NCBI RefSeq assembly: GCF_037546185.1
Contig: NZ_JAWMWH010000003.1
Coordinates: 310,001 to 374,000 of the forward strand
Direction: 5' to 3'
DNA from: Nicoliella lavandulae
GTDB taxonomy: Bacteria > Bacillota > Bacilli > Lactobacillales > Lactobacillaceae
DNA length: 64,000 bases
Shown here: positions 8,104 to 16,444 of the stretch, in pieces
Numbering within the stretch: the stretch's first letter is position 1
Layout of the letters: every line of letters begins with the position of its first letter
Notes under the pieces: generated by a model
The model's input: the letters and a program-made list of their open reading frames with translations, nothing else
Database searches by the model: none
What the model was told of the DNA's origin: nothing
Translations under genes and position numbers: made by a program

Positions 8104-8676
8104 TTAATCGGTAATTGATGCCGTTTCTTGATTGAAGTTATGGATATTGATTCCGTAACTATTGTTAATCATCGTGCTTGGATCAATGATGATGTCCTTA
8201 ATGCCCAACTCACTAATTAAGAATAATCTTTGGTCTAATTCTTCATCTGTATATTGATCGGAGCAATCTAATTTGATCCAAATGCTTGTATATTCAGGGT
8301 GGTGGGCGTCCAAAGCAGCTTTGACCTTACCAATGAATTCATTCAAACTAGCAGGAATTTGGTTTGCTTTGTTAGTATGAGATGGATTTTTTTGATCATT
8401 TAAAATAATGATGTCAGCACCATGTTTTTCCATTTCTTGAATGGAATGATAAGTGTTGAGTGGATTACCAAAGCCAGCCTGCCCATCTAATATAAAGGGC
8501 TTATTAGTTAATACACGTAAGTAATCAAAGTAATTTAAGTATTCTGATAATGATAGTAGTCCTTCATTATGTTTGCCGATTAATTGGTATGATAGCTCAG
8601 AACCAGGTAGATAATAAGAATCACTGTCTAAGTTGTGTTGAATGGATGGGGCGGATAATGCATTAGTTATTTTCAT
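8104..8676 (-). CDS. short isocitrate lyase/PEP mutase-like protein without the catalytic Cys loop
   Basis: The product (190 residues from the ATG at 8676) matches the first half of the lyase barrel. ILDGQAGFGNPLNTYHS (63-79) corresponds to the ADADTGYGNP strand, and ILNDQ (91-95) to the xxEDQ strand. The metal Asp pair is altered, and the KRCGH loop is replaced by KNPSH. The length is about 60% of the family norm. It could be a regulatory or accessory subunit of the adjacent lyase, or a decaying paralogue. The ATG at 8676 is preferred over the GTG at 8685 because AAAGGA lies 11 nt before it. Confidence 0.7.
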   Translation of the reverse strand: MKITNALSAPSIQHNLDSDSYYLPGSELSYQLIGKHNEGLLSLSEYLNYFDYLRVLTNKPFILDGQAGFGNPLNTYHSIQEMEKHGADIIILNDQKNPSHTNKANQIPASLNEFIGKVKAALDAHHPEYTSIWIKLDCSDQYTDEELDQRLFLISELGIKDIIIDPSTMINNSYGINIHNFNQETASITD

Positions 8677-8703
8677 TAAAATCACATTCCTTTCAAAATT
8701 AGC

Positions 8704-8792
8704 AAATAAAAAACCACACTGCCTAGATTGACAGTGTGGTTTACGAGTGCGATTCTAATGCACCACACGTATCAATCATATGACCCGTGTGG
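8704..8792 (-). promoter_or_regulatory. transcription attenuator: alternative hairpins of the Val leader
   Basis: In transcription order the minus strand has a hairpin at 8792-8763 (CCACACG/CGTGTGG), then an intrinsic terminator at 8742-8711 (AAACCACACTG/CAGTGTGGTTT) followed by a T-run. Both stems use CCACAC/GTGTGG, so the 3' arm of the first can pair with the 5' arm of the second and block the terminator. The arrangement is that of classical ribosome-mediated attenuation, with the Val leader peptide just upstream and the lyase operon just downstream. Confidence 0.8.
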
Positions 8793-8825
8793 ATTTGAGG
8801 TTATCTAACGACGAAATAACATCAA

Positions 8826-8915
8826 TCAACGCAGGCCGCGGTTAACGACAACCACGACCACGACGACTGATGATTTAATTTTATTATCTAAATTAGTATA
8901 ATTAATGTTCGTCAT
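8826..8915 (-). CDS. Val-rich attenuator leader peptide (29 aa)
   Basis: The ORF starts at an ATG (8915) behind GAGAGGG and ends at TGA. It encodes MTNINYTNLDNKIKSS, then eight consecutive Val (GTC, GTG and GTT codons mixed), then NRGLR. A run of eight identical codon types in a short ORF just before a terminator hairpin is diagnostic of amino-acid-responsive attenuation. Low charged tRNA-Val would stall the ribosome here and favour read-through into the lyase/MFS operon. The coding of the run is direct observation; the regulatory response is inferred from the his/thr/ilv leader paradigm. Confidence 0.88.
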   Translation of the reverse strand: MTNINYTNLDNKIKSSVVVVVVVVNRGLR

Positions 8916-8949
8916 AGTAATAACCCTCTCTTTTATTTTGATTGTCTAA

Positions 8950-8978
8950 ATGATAATAAAATTAGAAATAAATTGCAA
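8950..8978 (-). promoter_or_regulatory. sigma-A promoter of the Val-leader lyase operon
   Basis: On the minus strand, TTGCAA (8978-8973) and TATCAT (8955-8950) are separated by 17 nt. Transcription would start about 25-30 nt before the leader-peptide ATG at 8915. Confidence 0.6.
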
Positions 8979-9070
8979 TAGCATTAGCTTGCTTTTATTT
9001 ATTATTATTTTATTGATCACTATTTATGTTAATATAGCACTATTTAATTAGTTTAATAAATGATTAGATT

Positions 9071-9109
9071 AAAATCAGATGTACACATTTTGAGTATGTA
9101 TCTGATTTT
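9071..9109 (-). terminator. Rho-independent terminator
   Basis: AAAATCAGAT / ATCTGATTTT stem with flanking A and T residues. It follows the minus-strand secreted-protein gene that ends at 9138. Confidence 0.75.
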
Positions 9110-9137
9110 AAAGTTTGATATTTAAATTAATTATTCA

Positions 9138-9686
9138 TTATTTAGTGGGATCACCATTAAATGGTTTAAATAATCCGAAATAGTATTTCTTACTTCCATT
9201 ATCATATTCCCAAATTGAAACTGATTTTTTATTATGCACTTTAACTAATACTGTACTACCAAAGTCATGATTCAATGAATGGTGTAATTCATAGTAAAGA
9301 CTCTTTTTACCGCTACCGTCCCCACCAGAAGTAACTAAGTATTCATTATGCCCCAGCGATTTGTAATGTGGATTCACTGCAGCAGTGGCACTTGCATCAG
9401 CACCGCTAGTCGTAAACTTCTTATTCTTATCATATGAATACATTGTTGGATTAAATCCATATTTAGCGGAAAATGGTGTATATGTTCTAATGTAATAATT
9501 TTTACTGTTTCTACCATTTGCATTAACTTTTTTGAAATCACTTAACCATGATTTTGTATGTTTAAATACATATGGTGTGCCGGCTTTCCATTTAGATGCA
9601 TTCGCGCTTGAATTACCAATCGTTAAAGCTGGAGTCGCGAATAATAAAGTAGCCGTTGTTGCTAACAATAATTTCTTAATTTTCAT
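9138..9686 (-). CDS. small secreted protein of unknown function
   Basis: The product (182 residues from the ATG at 9686) has a clear signal peptide (MKIKKLLLATTATLLFATPA..., cleavage probably after NASA near residue 32). A Gly/Lys/Tyr/Asn-rich mature domain follows. No anchor or Cys is present, so it is likely released. The ATG at 9686 is chosen because AGGAG stands 9 nt before it, whereas the ATG at 9695 is too close. The gene is monocistronic, with its own terminator. No family is recognised. Confidence 0.7.
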   Translation of the reverse strand: MKIKKLLLATTATLLFATPALTIGNSSANASKWKAGTPYVFKHTKSWLSDFKKVNANGRNSKNYYIRTYTPFSAKYGFNPTMYSYDKNKKFTTSGADASATAAVNPHYKSLGHNEYLVTSGGDGSGKKSLYYELHHSLNHDFGSTVLVKVHNKKSVSIWEYDNGSKKYYFGLFKPFNGDPTK

Positions 9687-9827
9687 TATTAACATCTCCT
9701 AATAATATCAATTAATTTAAATATATAACTTTATATATTTAAAATCAAAATATTTGTTAATACGCTAAAAATTTAAAAGCTAACTTTGGTATCAAATAGT
9801 TGCTCAAAGCCAAATTTTCAACAACTT

Positions 9828-9856
9828 AAAAACTACTCATTATTGAGTAGTTTTTT
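9828..9856 (-). terminator. terminator of the aromatic operon
   Basis: A perfect stem, AAAAACTACTCA/TGAGTAGTTTTT, with a short loop and a T-run lies 9 nt past the last gene of the operon (BacA/PheA-like). Confidence 0.85.
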
Positions 9857-9864
9857 CATTATGT

Positions 9865-10416
9865 TTAATTAATTTCATATACGCACCAAACCATATCGAT
9901 ATGATATTCTTGTAAAATGCGATCATGAAACTCAAATGACAATGGGGTGGCGGGTTTACTAAAGATAGCATATTGAAATTTACCCTCTGCAAATGCAGTT
10001 TTAGCCAGCGGCTTACTAGTGACATATGAACGTTCGAGGGGCGCATCAAGGGTTGATTCGAATTGATTCATTAACTCGTTTGTTGCGGCATGTAAAACAG
10101 CGTGGTGATTATTGATGTCTTGATTTTCAACTAACAACATGGGATAGGTAGGCAGGAAAAAGGTATCGACGATTGATAAATCTTGCCAAAAGTAGTAGTT
10201 ATTACTAGCCCAGCTTTCGTGATTAGTCCGACTTTGATAAGCGGTCGGGACTAAGAAATAATCACCTGAATATGATTTTAAGTGTTGGTAAATGGTCTCA
10301 AATGAATCGTGTAGGACAATTGCTTCATCCTTGAATTTATCATGATGATGGATTAGATACTGGGCTGCTCGGAAGCTATCCGTAGCTTTGGGGCCTAGTG
10401 TATGGAGATTAGTCAT
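9865..10416 (-). CDS. BacA-like/prephenate dehydratase-fold protein ending the aromatic operon
   Basis: The 183-residue protein resembles the prephenate dehydratase fold: LGPKATDSFRAAQYL near the N-terminus, then LHDSFETI, YFLVPTAYQ and TSKPLAKTAF. It lacks a C-terminal ACT domain and the TRF motif needed by PheA dehydratases. The LHDSFET and VPTAYQ stretches look closer to BacA, the non-aromatising prephenate decarboxylase of bacilysin synthesis (comparison from memory). Overlap of 8 nt with aroK shows it is part of the operon. It either supplies an atypical dehydratase for Phe or diverts prephenate elsewhere. Family assignment moderate, reaction uncertain. Confidence 0.6.
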   Translation of the reverse strand: MTNLHTLGPKATDSFRAAQYLIHHHDKFKDEAIVLHDSFETIYQHLKSYSGDYFLVPTAYQSRTNHESWASNNYYFWQDLSIVDTFFLPTYPMLLVENQDINNHHAVLHAATNELMNQFESTLDAPLERSYVTSKPLAKTAFAEGKFQYAIFSKPATPLSFEFHDRILQEYHIDMVWCVYEIN

Positions 10417-10930
10417 TTGAATTCACTTCCGATAATTTTTCCATGAGTTCGTTGACGATTAACTCCGGTGACTTATGATCAACGTCAATGATCACGTCAG
10501 CTAGTTGCTCGTATGTTAGTTGGCGCTCATGTTTTAGTTTAATGATTCCGTCAATGCCCAGTTGTTTAAAGAGGGGGCGTTCTTCAATGCCGTCATGAAT
10601 TAAATGGTGGGTAATGGTGTTATCTTGAGCGTTTAAGAACACCGTTGCTGTATTGGCTTCTTGAATTAATTTGAAATTATTAGCTTGCATTGGTGTTCCG
10701 CCACCAGTCGAAAGAATCCCACCGGTCGCTAAGGCTAGTTGTAAATTATCCATTTCTAATTTTCGGAACTTAGCTTCGCCGTATTGTTCGAAGTATTCAG
10801 GAATGGTCAATCCAGTCCGTTGTAGCACCATTTCATCCAAGTCATTTTGTTCAATTTCTAACTGCTGGCTTAGGGCATTGGCAACGGTGGTTTTACCACT
10901 CCCCATGAAACCGATTAATGTAATATTCAT
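10409..10930 (-). CDS. aroK: shikimate kinase
   Basis: The 173-residue P-loop kinase phosphorylates shikimate at the 3-OH with ATP. Walker A is GFMGSGKT (residues 7-14). DLDEM, the RKLE Arg-Glu pair and STGGGTP (the substrate Gly-rich loop) are all present. It overlaps tyrA by 4 nt upstream and the BacA-like gene by 8 nt downstream, consistent with translational coupling in the minus-strand aromatic operon. Length is normal for AroK/AroL. Confidence 0.95.
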   Translation of the reverse strand: MNITLIGFMGSGKTTVANALSQQLEIEQNDLDEMVLQRTGLTIPEYFEQYGEAKFRKLEMDNLQLALATGGILSTGGGTPMQANNFKLIQEANTATVFLNAQDNTITHHLIHDGIEERPLFKQLGIDGIIKLKHERQLTYEQLADVIIDVDHKSPELIVNELMEKLSEVNSND

Positions 10931-11790
10931 GTTAAGTCCTCCATTTTGTTTCTAATTTGGTTGGCATGTGTGAACATTTGCTTTAAAGCTTGTTCATCCC
11001 CAGCTTTAATCATTGTTTTTAGCTGTTCTAATTGTTGTTGTAAATCAGTGATTTGATCAGTGATGGTTTGCGGTTCACTGGTCAGGATCGAAGCCCACAT
11101 GGTGGGGTTGGCTTTGGCAACTCTAGTGGTATCTAATAACCCACCCGCTGGAATTCCCGGGTCAATGCCCATGGCGTTAATTTTTTGGTCGATCATATTG
11201 ATCAAAGTGAACGCTAGGGCGTGGGGTAAGTGGCTAGTAAGGCTAACTAATTGGTCGTGGTCTATCGCACTTAATGATTGGAAATTAAATTGACCCGCAG
11301 CAATGAGGCCTTTAAACGCGCTGATCTGTTGTTGACTGGCATTTACATTGACCAAGAAATAAGTATGTGCTGCTAATAGTTGGCTACTACTATGTTGACT
11401 GCCAGATAGGTGCGAACCAGCCATTGGATGGCCACCTAAAAAATGAATCCCACGATCGACTAACGGCTGGGCAGCATCCACAATGGCCGTTTTATTACTG
11501 CCAACGTCGGTAACTAGCACGTCTGGTCGCAATTTCAGTTGGGCTAGTTGATTCAAGCTCTTAATGATCGATTTCACGGGCGTGGCTAGGATAATTACAT
11601 CGGCATTGGTGGCACCTTGTGTAAAATCAACGGCTTGGTCAATGACGTGTGCTGCTTTCATTAACGTTAGATTTTGTGGATTAACGTCACAGGCCGTGAT
11701 GGAAACGGTGGGGTCCGTTTGTTTAATGATTTTAGCCATACTAGCTCCAATGAGGCCTAATCCATTGATAAACACTGATTTCAAATTCAA
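10927..11790 (-). CDS. tyrA: prephenate dehydrogenase
   Basis: The 287-residue NAD(P)-dependent enzyme converts prephenate to 4-hydroxyphenylpyruvate for tyrosine. The Rossmann motif is GLGLIGASMAK (residues 11-21). GGHPMAGSHLSG carries the catalytic His region, and SHLPH is also present. No C-terminal ACT domain is visible, so product feedback through ACT is not expected. It abuts aroA directly and overlaps aroK by 4 nt. Confidence 0.93.
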   Translation of the reverse strand: MNLKSVFINGLGLIGASMAKIIKQTDPTVSITACDVNPQNLTLMKAAHVIDQAVDFTQGATNADVIILATPVKSIIKSLNQLAQLKLRPDVLVTDVGSNKTAIVDAAQPLVDRGIHFLGGHPMAGSHLSGSQHSSSQLLAAHTYFLVNVNASQQQISAFKGLIAAGQFNFQSLSAIDHDQLVSLTSHLPHALAFTLINMIDQKINAMGIDPGIPAGGLLDTTRVAKANPTMWASILTSEPQTITDQITDLQQQLEQLKTMIKAGDEQALKQMFTHANQIRNKMEDLT

Positions 11791-13065
11791 TCAACTCCTT
11801 AATTTAGCTAAATCGGTATTGAACGTGGGGTATGAGATATTGATGCATTCTTCGTCATTGATGGTAACGGGGGTTTTAACTAATAGTGCAGCAATTTTTA
11901 AAGTCATGGCGATTCGATGGTCATGATAGCTATCTAAGTGCGGATCAACGACGTGCCAAGGTTCACGCCCATCGATAACGAAGCCATCTGGTAATTCCTC
12001 GATTGCGATGCCTAACTTTTTAAACTCGGTGGTAATGGCTTTGATCCGATCAGATTCTTTCAAGCGTAACTCTTGGGCACCGGTGATTCGACTGATACCA
12101 TTAGCCCGGGCAGCCAGTAATGCTAATAACGGAACCTCGTCCACTAAGCCGGGAATTTCGGCTGCCGTAATGGTAAATGGCTTAAGTGGGGTGGCCGTGA
12201 TTGAAATATCAGCACTAAGTTCACCGGTTTGACTTTGATTAGTTAAATTGATGTTGGCGCCAGCACGTTTTAAAACGCTTAAAATCCCAGTTCGGGTAGG
12301 ATTGATCCCTACGTTTGTAATCGTAATGTTTGATTCGGGGATGATTGCGGCTGCAACTAAGAAGAATGCAGCGGATGAAATATCACCAGGAACGTTAATG
12401 GTTTGTCCAACCAGCGGGTGATGGGGCTGAATGATGATTTGATTGCCATGGACGGTAATACTTTGCGGGCTGAACTGGGCCAACATGGCTTCGGTATGGT
12501 CACGCGACTTAGTATCTTCAACAATGGTAGTGGGTTGATTAGCGCTTAGCGCGGCTAAAATGATGGCACTCTTCACCTGGGCACTAGCAATTGGCATGTG
12601 GTAATCAATGCCGGTTAGCTGACCGCCCGTGATTGTTAGTGGGAGGTGGCCATCCGTTGATTGAAAATGAGCGCCCATTTGAGTGAGTGGTTCGATGATC
12701 CGCTGCATTGGTCGTTTGGATAGGGATGCATCCCCCACCAAAGTTGTCTCAAACGGCCGACTCGCTAAGATACCACTGATTAATCGGGTCGTCGTACCGG
12801 AGTTGCCCATGTTTAGTGGTTCACTGGGGGCTACTAAATGGTCGATGCCCTTCCCATGCACATGGACTTGATTATCAACAGTTTCGATCTTAACGCCTAG
12901 CTGACGAAAAGCATTCATGGTGGTTAAACAATCTGCTGATTCTAAGAAGTTATTGATCACGGTCTCGCCGTTGCTGATGGCGCCGAACATGATGCTACGG
13001 TGGGAGATACTTTTGTCACCAGGCACTGCAATGGTTCCAATTAATGCTGATTGCATATTTAACAC
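11791..13065 (-). CDS. aroA: 3-phosphoshikimate 1-carboxyvinyltransferase (EPSP synthase)
   Basis: The 424-residue enzyme joins shikimate-3-phosphate and PEP. Hallmarks are PGDKSISHRSIMFGA (N-terminal Lys-Ser-Arg substrate site), LNMGNSGTTTRL, SKRPMQRIIEPL, and LRLKESDRI near the C-terminus. The glyphosate-loop sequence reads GNSGTTTRLISG, so it resembles the class II (tolerant) type only loosely; no sensitivity claim is made. TyrA follows without a gap and aroC precedes by 3 nt. Confidence 0.95.
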   Translation of the reverse strand: MLNMQSALIGTIAVPGDKSISHRSIMFGAISNGETVINNFLESADCLTTMNAFRQLGVKIETVDNQVHVHGKGIDHLVAPSEPLNMGNSGTTTRLISGILASRPFETTLVGDASLSKRPMQRIIEPLTQMGAHFQSTDGHLPLTITGGQLTGIDYHMPIASAQVKSAIILAALSANQPTTIVEDTKSRDHTEAMLAQFSPQSITVHGNQIIIQPHHPLVGQTINVPGDISSAAFFLVAAAIIPESNITITNVGINPTRTGILSVLKRAGANINLTNQSQTGELSADISITATPLKPFTITAAEIPGLVDEVPLLALLAARANGISRITGAQELRLKESDRIKAITTEFKKLGIAIEELPDGFVIDGREPWHVVDPHLDSYHDHRIAMTLKIAALLVKTPVTINDEECINISYPTFNTDLAKLRS

Positions 13066-13068
13066 CTC

Positions 13069-14235
13069 CTAAAATGATTTAATTTCTGCACGGTATTCTT
13101 CAATTTGATGGGTCAAACGTTTCATGTTACTGCCATCAAAGGTTTCAGTAATGATTTTTGCTAATTCGATGGCAATGACGCTTTCGATAACGATTGAAGC
13201 TGGGACGATGGCGGTAGTGTCAGAACGTTCAACGTTCGCCTTACGGACTTCCTTGCTATTGATGTCAGCACTTTGAAGTGGTTTGTAAAGGGTAGGGATG
13301 GGCTTCATTGCGGCCTTGATAATGAGTGGCATCCCATTAGTCATACCACCTTCGAAGCCGCCTAGGTGATCGGAGTTACGGGAAAAACCAGCCTGGTCGT
13401 TCCAATCGATCTCATCCATCACTTGACTACCAGGATGATCAGCATCAGCAAAGCCATCCCCAATTTCAACACCTTTCATGGCATTGACCCCCATCACAGC
13501 AGCCGCTAACTTAGCATCTAATTTGGTGTCCCAGCTGATGTAACTACCTAAGCCGACGGGAACGTTTTGAGCCACGACCCTAATGACGCCGCCTAATGTA
13601 TCACCATTTCGTTTGGTGGTATCGATTAAGTTGTGGATCTTGTCGACCGCTTGGTCATCGGTAACTCGTAAATCATTGGTCAAGATTCGTTCGTTAATTG
13701 TATCCACATCAGTTGAGAGATCATGATCGGCTTTGATGCCACCCACGGCTTCAACGTAGCCAACTAACTTAATGTTTAATTGGTTGAGCATTTGCTTACA
13801 GATACTACCGATGGCAACTCGCATGGCAGTTTCACGTGCGGATGAACGTTCTAAGACGTTTCGTAAGTCACGGTGATCGTACTTCATGCCACCCACTAAG
13901 TCCGCATGACCGGGTCTAGGCCGCGTTACCTTGCGCAGAGTGTTTTGCGGGGTGGCTGGATCAGTGGGGCTCATGATTTCTGACCAGTGGGCATGGTCAC
14001 GGTTCTTAATGGTTAAGGCAATTGGGGAGCCGAGCGTAACGCCGTGGCGCACCCCACCGGTAATGATCACTTGGTCGTGTTCGATTTTTTGACGGTTCCC
14101 GCGCCCATATCCCCCTTGGCGGGCTGCTAAATCGGCATTGATTTGGTCAACGTTAATCGTCAATCCAGCGGGGATGCCTTCGATAATTCCACTTAATTCG
14201 GGTCCATGTGATTCGCCTGCAGTTAAAAAGTACAT
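13069..14235 (-). CDS. aroC: chorismate synthase
   Basis: The enzyme makes chorismate from EPSP using reduced FMN. Family signatures are GESHGP at residues 7-12, GGYGRGNRQKIE, RPGHADLVGGMKY, SSARETAMRVA and RRSD-like RSDTTAIVPA. The ATG at 14235 is preferred to that at 14244, because AAAGG then lies 9 nt upstream and the protein begins MYFLTAGESHGP. Its start overlaps the end of the MFS-chorismate mutase gene. Confidence 0.95.
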   Translation of the reverse strand: MYFLTAGESHGPELSGIIEGIPAGLTINVDQINADLAARQGGYGRGNRQKIEHDQVIITGGVRHGVTLGSPIALTIKNRDHAHWSEIMSPTDPATPQNTLRKVTRPRPGHADLVGGMKYDHRDLRNVLERSSARETAMRVAIGSICKQMLNQLNIKLVGYVEAVGGIKADHDLSTDVDTINERILTNDLRVTDDQAVDKIHNLIDTTKRNGDTLGGVIRVVAQNVPVGLGSYISWDTKLDAKLAAAVMGVNAMKGVEIGDGFADADHPGSQVMDEIDWNDQAGFSRNSDHLGGFEGGMTNGMPLIIKAAMKPIPTLYKPLQSADINSKEVRKANVERSDTTAIVPASIVIESVIAIELAKIITETFDGSNMKRLTHQIEEYRAEIKSF

Positions 14236-14236
14236 A

Positions 14237-15679
14237 TTAATCATCCTTTACAGTTTTATTTTGGGTTAAACTATTTTGGTATTGTTTCGCATTGTTCATA
14301 ATGTTTTGAATTATGTTTTGGTTGTATGGCAAGATGTCCTTTTGCTTAGTCAATTGGTCCACTTGATTTAAAACTGCCTGTTCTCTTTTAAGGTCTTCAG
14401 TTTGAATGTGATCAGCTTGCTTAAAGTGGCTAACGGCCTTAACCGCTTGGAAGCGTTGTTCTAAGATTTTAATTAATTTGGCATCTAGTTGGTTAATTTC
14501 TGTTCGCGCATCCCCCAGTGAATTAGGAGCTGGTTTAACTGCAAAAACAACGATGGCTACGAGACAACTGATCAGTGCGATTACGATGTCACCATTTAAA
14601 ATGTTCTGTGCACCTAGTAGAATCAAAAAACCAGAAATGATGGGAACAGTAAATGATGCAATGCTTCCGAACATAAAGAAGATACCAGTGAGCGTGCCCT
14701 TACGGTTCGGAAAGATTGCGAGTAGTTGGTTCAATGCCATTTGCATTACGCCACCGGCGGCACTTAACCCGAAGGCGAATGCGGCAACTGATGATAACAG
14801 TGGGATGCGACTGGCCGATACGGTAATGATGGCGATTAGCGCCACTAAGTTTAAATCTAAGAATAATTGTCGTCTAGCGTTGAATCGTTTTAAAATGAGG
14901 AATGAAGCAATGACTCCGGTGATGGACCCGATGCTGTAAAGGGATAAGAGCAAGTGGGCAGTGACATCGGAGAAACCAATCTGGTTGGCAAAGATGGTGA
15001 TCCATTGGGTGAACCAGATCATTACGGCCATGGAAGTAAAACCGTAAATGAATAGTACCGTAGTTAGAGCAACTTGTTTCATGTTAATTGGTTCGTTCGA
15101 TTGTTTGGCTTCAACTTGATCAACAACCCGTTTAGCAGGGAATTGACATGTGATTAAGTTGATGATGTTCAAACCTAGAATGGCTGCGGGAATTAAGAAT
15201 GAAATTCCAAACCATAGTTGATGTCCCTTTAGGAATAAAACAATCAGTGGCAAAATGAACTCACCAATTGAAATGAATGCCTTGATCAAGATGTTATTGG
15301 AACTATCATTACGACTTAATTCTGTAAAGAGGGGGTAAGTGGCGGAATCTAAGGCTGAATTGGCAATTCCGGCGATAATCGATAAGCCATATGCAATCAT
15401 AATCGAATGGTTCATGGGAGTAACAATGAAGAACAATAAGTAAGTACTCATACCGATTAATAAAATTTGCTTGCGTCCGAAGCGATCGGAAAGCATTCCC
15501 ATGATTAAGTAGGCGACTAGCCGGCCGATTCCGATTCCAGATAATACGAATGATGCGACCGCAATCGTGCTGTTCCAGTTATGTGCTAACTCCAAGAGGT
15601 TCTGCGTCAAAATGATAAGTGCGAACCCATGGACAAGGTAGTTTAAGAACAACCCCTGTTTTAATTTAAATTGATTCAT
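14237..15679 (-). CDS. MFS transporter fused to an AroQ-type chorismate mutase domain
   Basis: Residues 1 to about 385 form an MFS transporter of about 12 membrane segments with the loop motif GMLSDRFGRKQ. Residues 388-480 match a complete helical AroQ chorismate mutase: R392, R409 (QRF), K420 (HFK), D429, and R432-E433 (LKRE) align with the catalytic residues of the E. coli mutase. The same frame runs uninterrupted through both, so this is a real fusion. It sits between aroD and aroC in the operon. The mutase, probably cytosolic, would make prephenate. The carrier may move a shikimate-pathway metabolite or aromatic product (inference). Confidence 0.9.
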   Translation of the reverse strand: MNQFKLKQGLFLNYLVHGFALIILTQNLLELAHNWNSTIAVASFVLSGIGIGRLVAYLIMGMLSDRFGRKQILLIGMSTYLLFFIVTPMNHSIMIAYGLSIIAGIANSALDSATYPLFTELSRNDSSNNILIKAFISIGEFILPLIVLFLKGHQLWFGISFLIPAAILGLNIINLITCQFPAKRVVDQVEAKQSNEPINMKQVALTTVLFIYGFTSMAVMIWFTQWITIFANQIGFSDVTAHLLLSLYSIGSITGVIASFLILKRFNARRQLFLDLNLVALIAIITVSASRIPLLSSVAAFAFGLSAAGGVMQMALNQLLAIFPNRKGTLTGIFFMFGSIASFTVPIISGFLILLGAQNILNGDIVIALISCLVAIVVFAVKPAPNSLGDARTEINQLDAKLIKILEQRFQAVKAVSHFKQADHIQTEDLKREQAVLNQVDQLTKQKDILPYNQNIIQNIMNNAKQYQNSLTQNKTVKDD

Positions 15680-15694
15680 AACGAACTCCTCCTT

Positions 15695-16444
15695 TTAGTT
15701 GATAATTTGCATGATGGTCCTTAGTTGAGCAAAACTTAGTTGCCCCGGTGCTGATTGGTGGTGTTGATCAGTACTAGCAAATGAAATGATTGAACCGGTT
15801 AACATGGTACTGATTCGAGTGAGCATGCCGGTTTTACCCATGGCCATGCTGATGATCGGAATGGATAATGTTTGGTTAGCTTGATTTGAGATTTGCATTA
15901 GGCGTAGTGTGTCGGTGGCATCATTCGGCATCACGGCCACCTTGGCAATGTCACACCCAAGTTGTTGCATTTGATTGAATTTTGCCAGTAGGGTGTGGTC
16001 ATCAGGGGTATTTTGAAACTGATGGTAACTGCCAATGACTTCGATGCCAGTTGAATGAGCGGCACTAATGGCGGTCGTGACAATTGATCGTGGTCGGTCA
16101 ACTTCGATATCGATCAAGTCGATGGGTAATGACACGAGTGTTTGAATTAACTGTAGATAGGTTTGATCATCTTGGTCGAAGTGGCCGCCTTCGTGGCTAG
16201 TTCTAATCGTAGCAATGATGGGGGTCATTGGTAGTTGGTCGCGAATTATTTTTAAATCGAATGCCAGATTAGCCGACTGAAGTTCGACTAGAAAGTCAAT
16301 TCGCCATTCCACTAAGTCGGGAGCCATCGAGTTAATTTGACTAGCTTGTTCTTTGATTTCAGCAGTAGTACCACCGGTAATGGGGACCGCGATTTTGGCA
16401 ACTTGATCGTTTAATGTTAGATCATGGACTTTAATTGTTTTCAT
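15695..16444 (-). CDS. aroD: type I 3-dehydroquinate dehydratase
   Basis: A class I (Schiff-base) dehydroquinase, 249 residues from the chosen start. Visible motifs are EWRIDFL (substrate Glu/Arg), ATIRTSHEGG, GSYHQF with the active-site His, AKVAVMP with the Schiff-base Lys, and SMAMGKTGMLTR. The ATG at 16444 is preferred over upstream alternatives because AAAGG stands about 12 nt before it and the conserved N-terminus begins there. It overlaps the end of aroE by 14 nt. Confidence 0.93.
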   Translation of the reverse strand: MKTIKVHDLTLNDQVAKIAVPITGGTTAEIKEQASQINSMAPDLVEWRIDFLVELQSANLAFDLKIIRDQLPMTPIIATIRTSHEGGHFDQDDQTYLQLIQTLVSLPIDLIDIEVDRPRSIVTTAISAAHSTGIEVIGSYHQFQNTPDDHTLLAKFNQMQQLGCDIAKVAVMPNDATDTLRLMQISNQANQTLSIPIISMAMGKTGMLTRISTMLTGSIISFASTDQHHQSAPGQLSFAQLRTIMQIIN

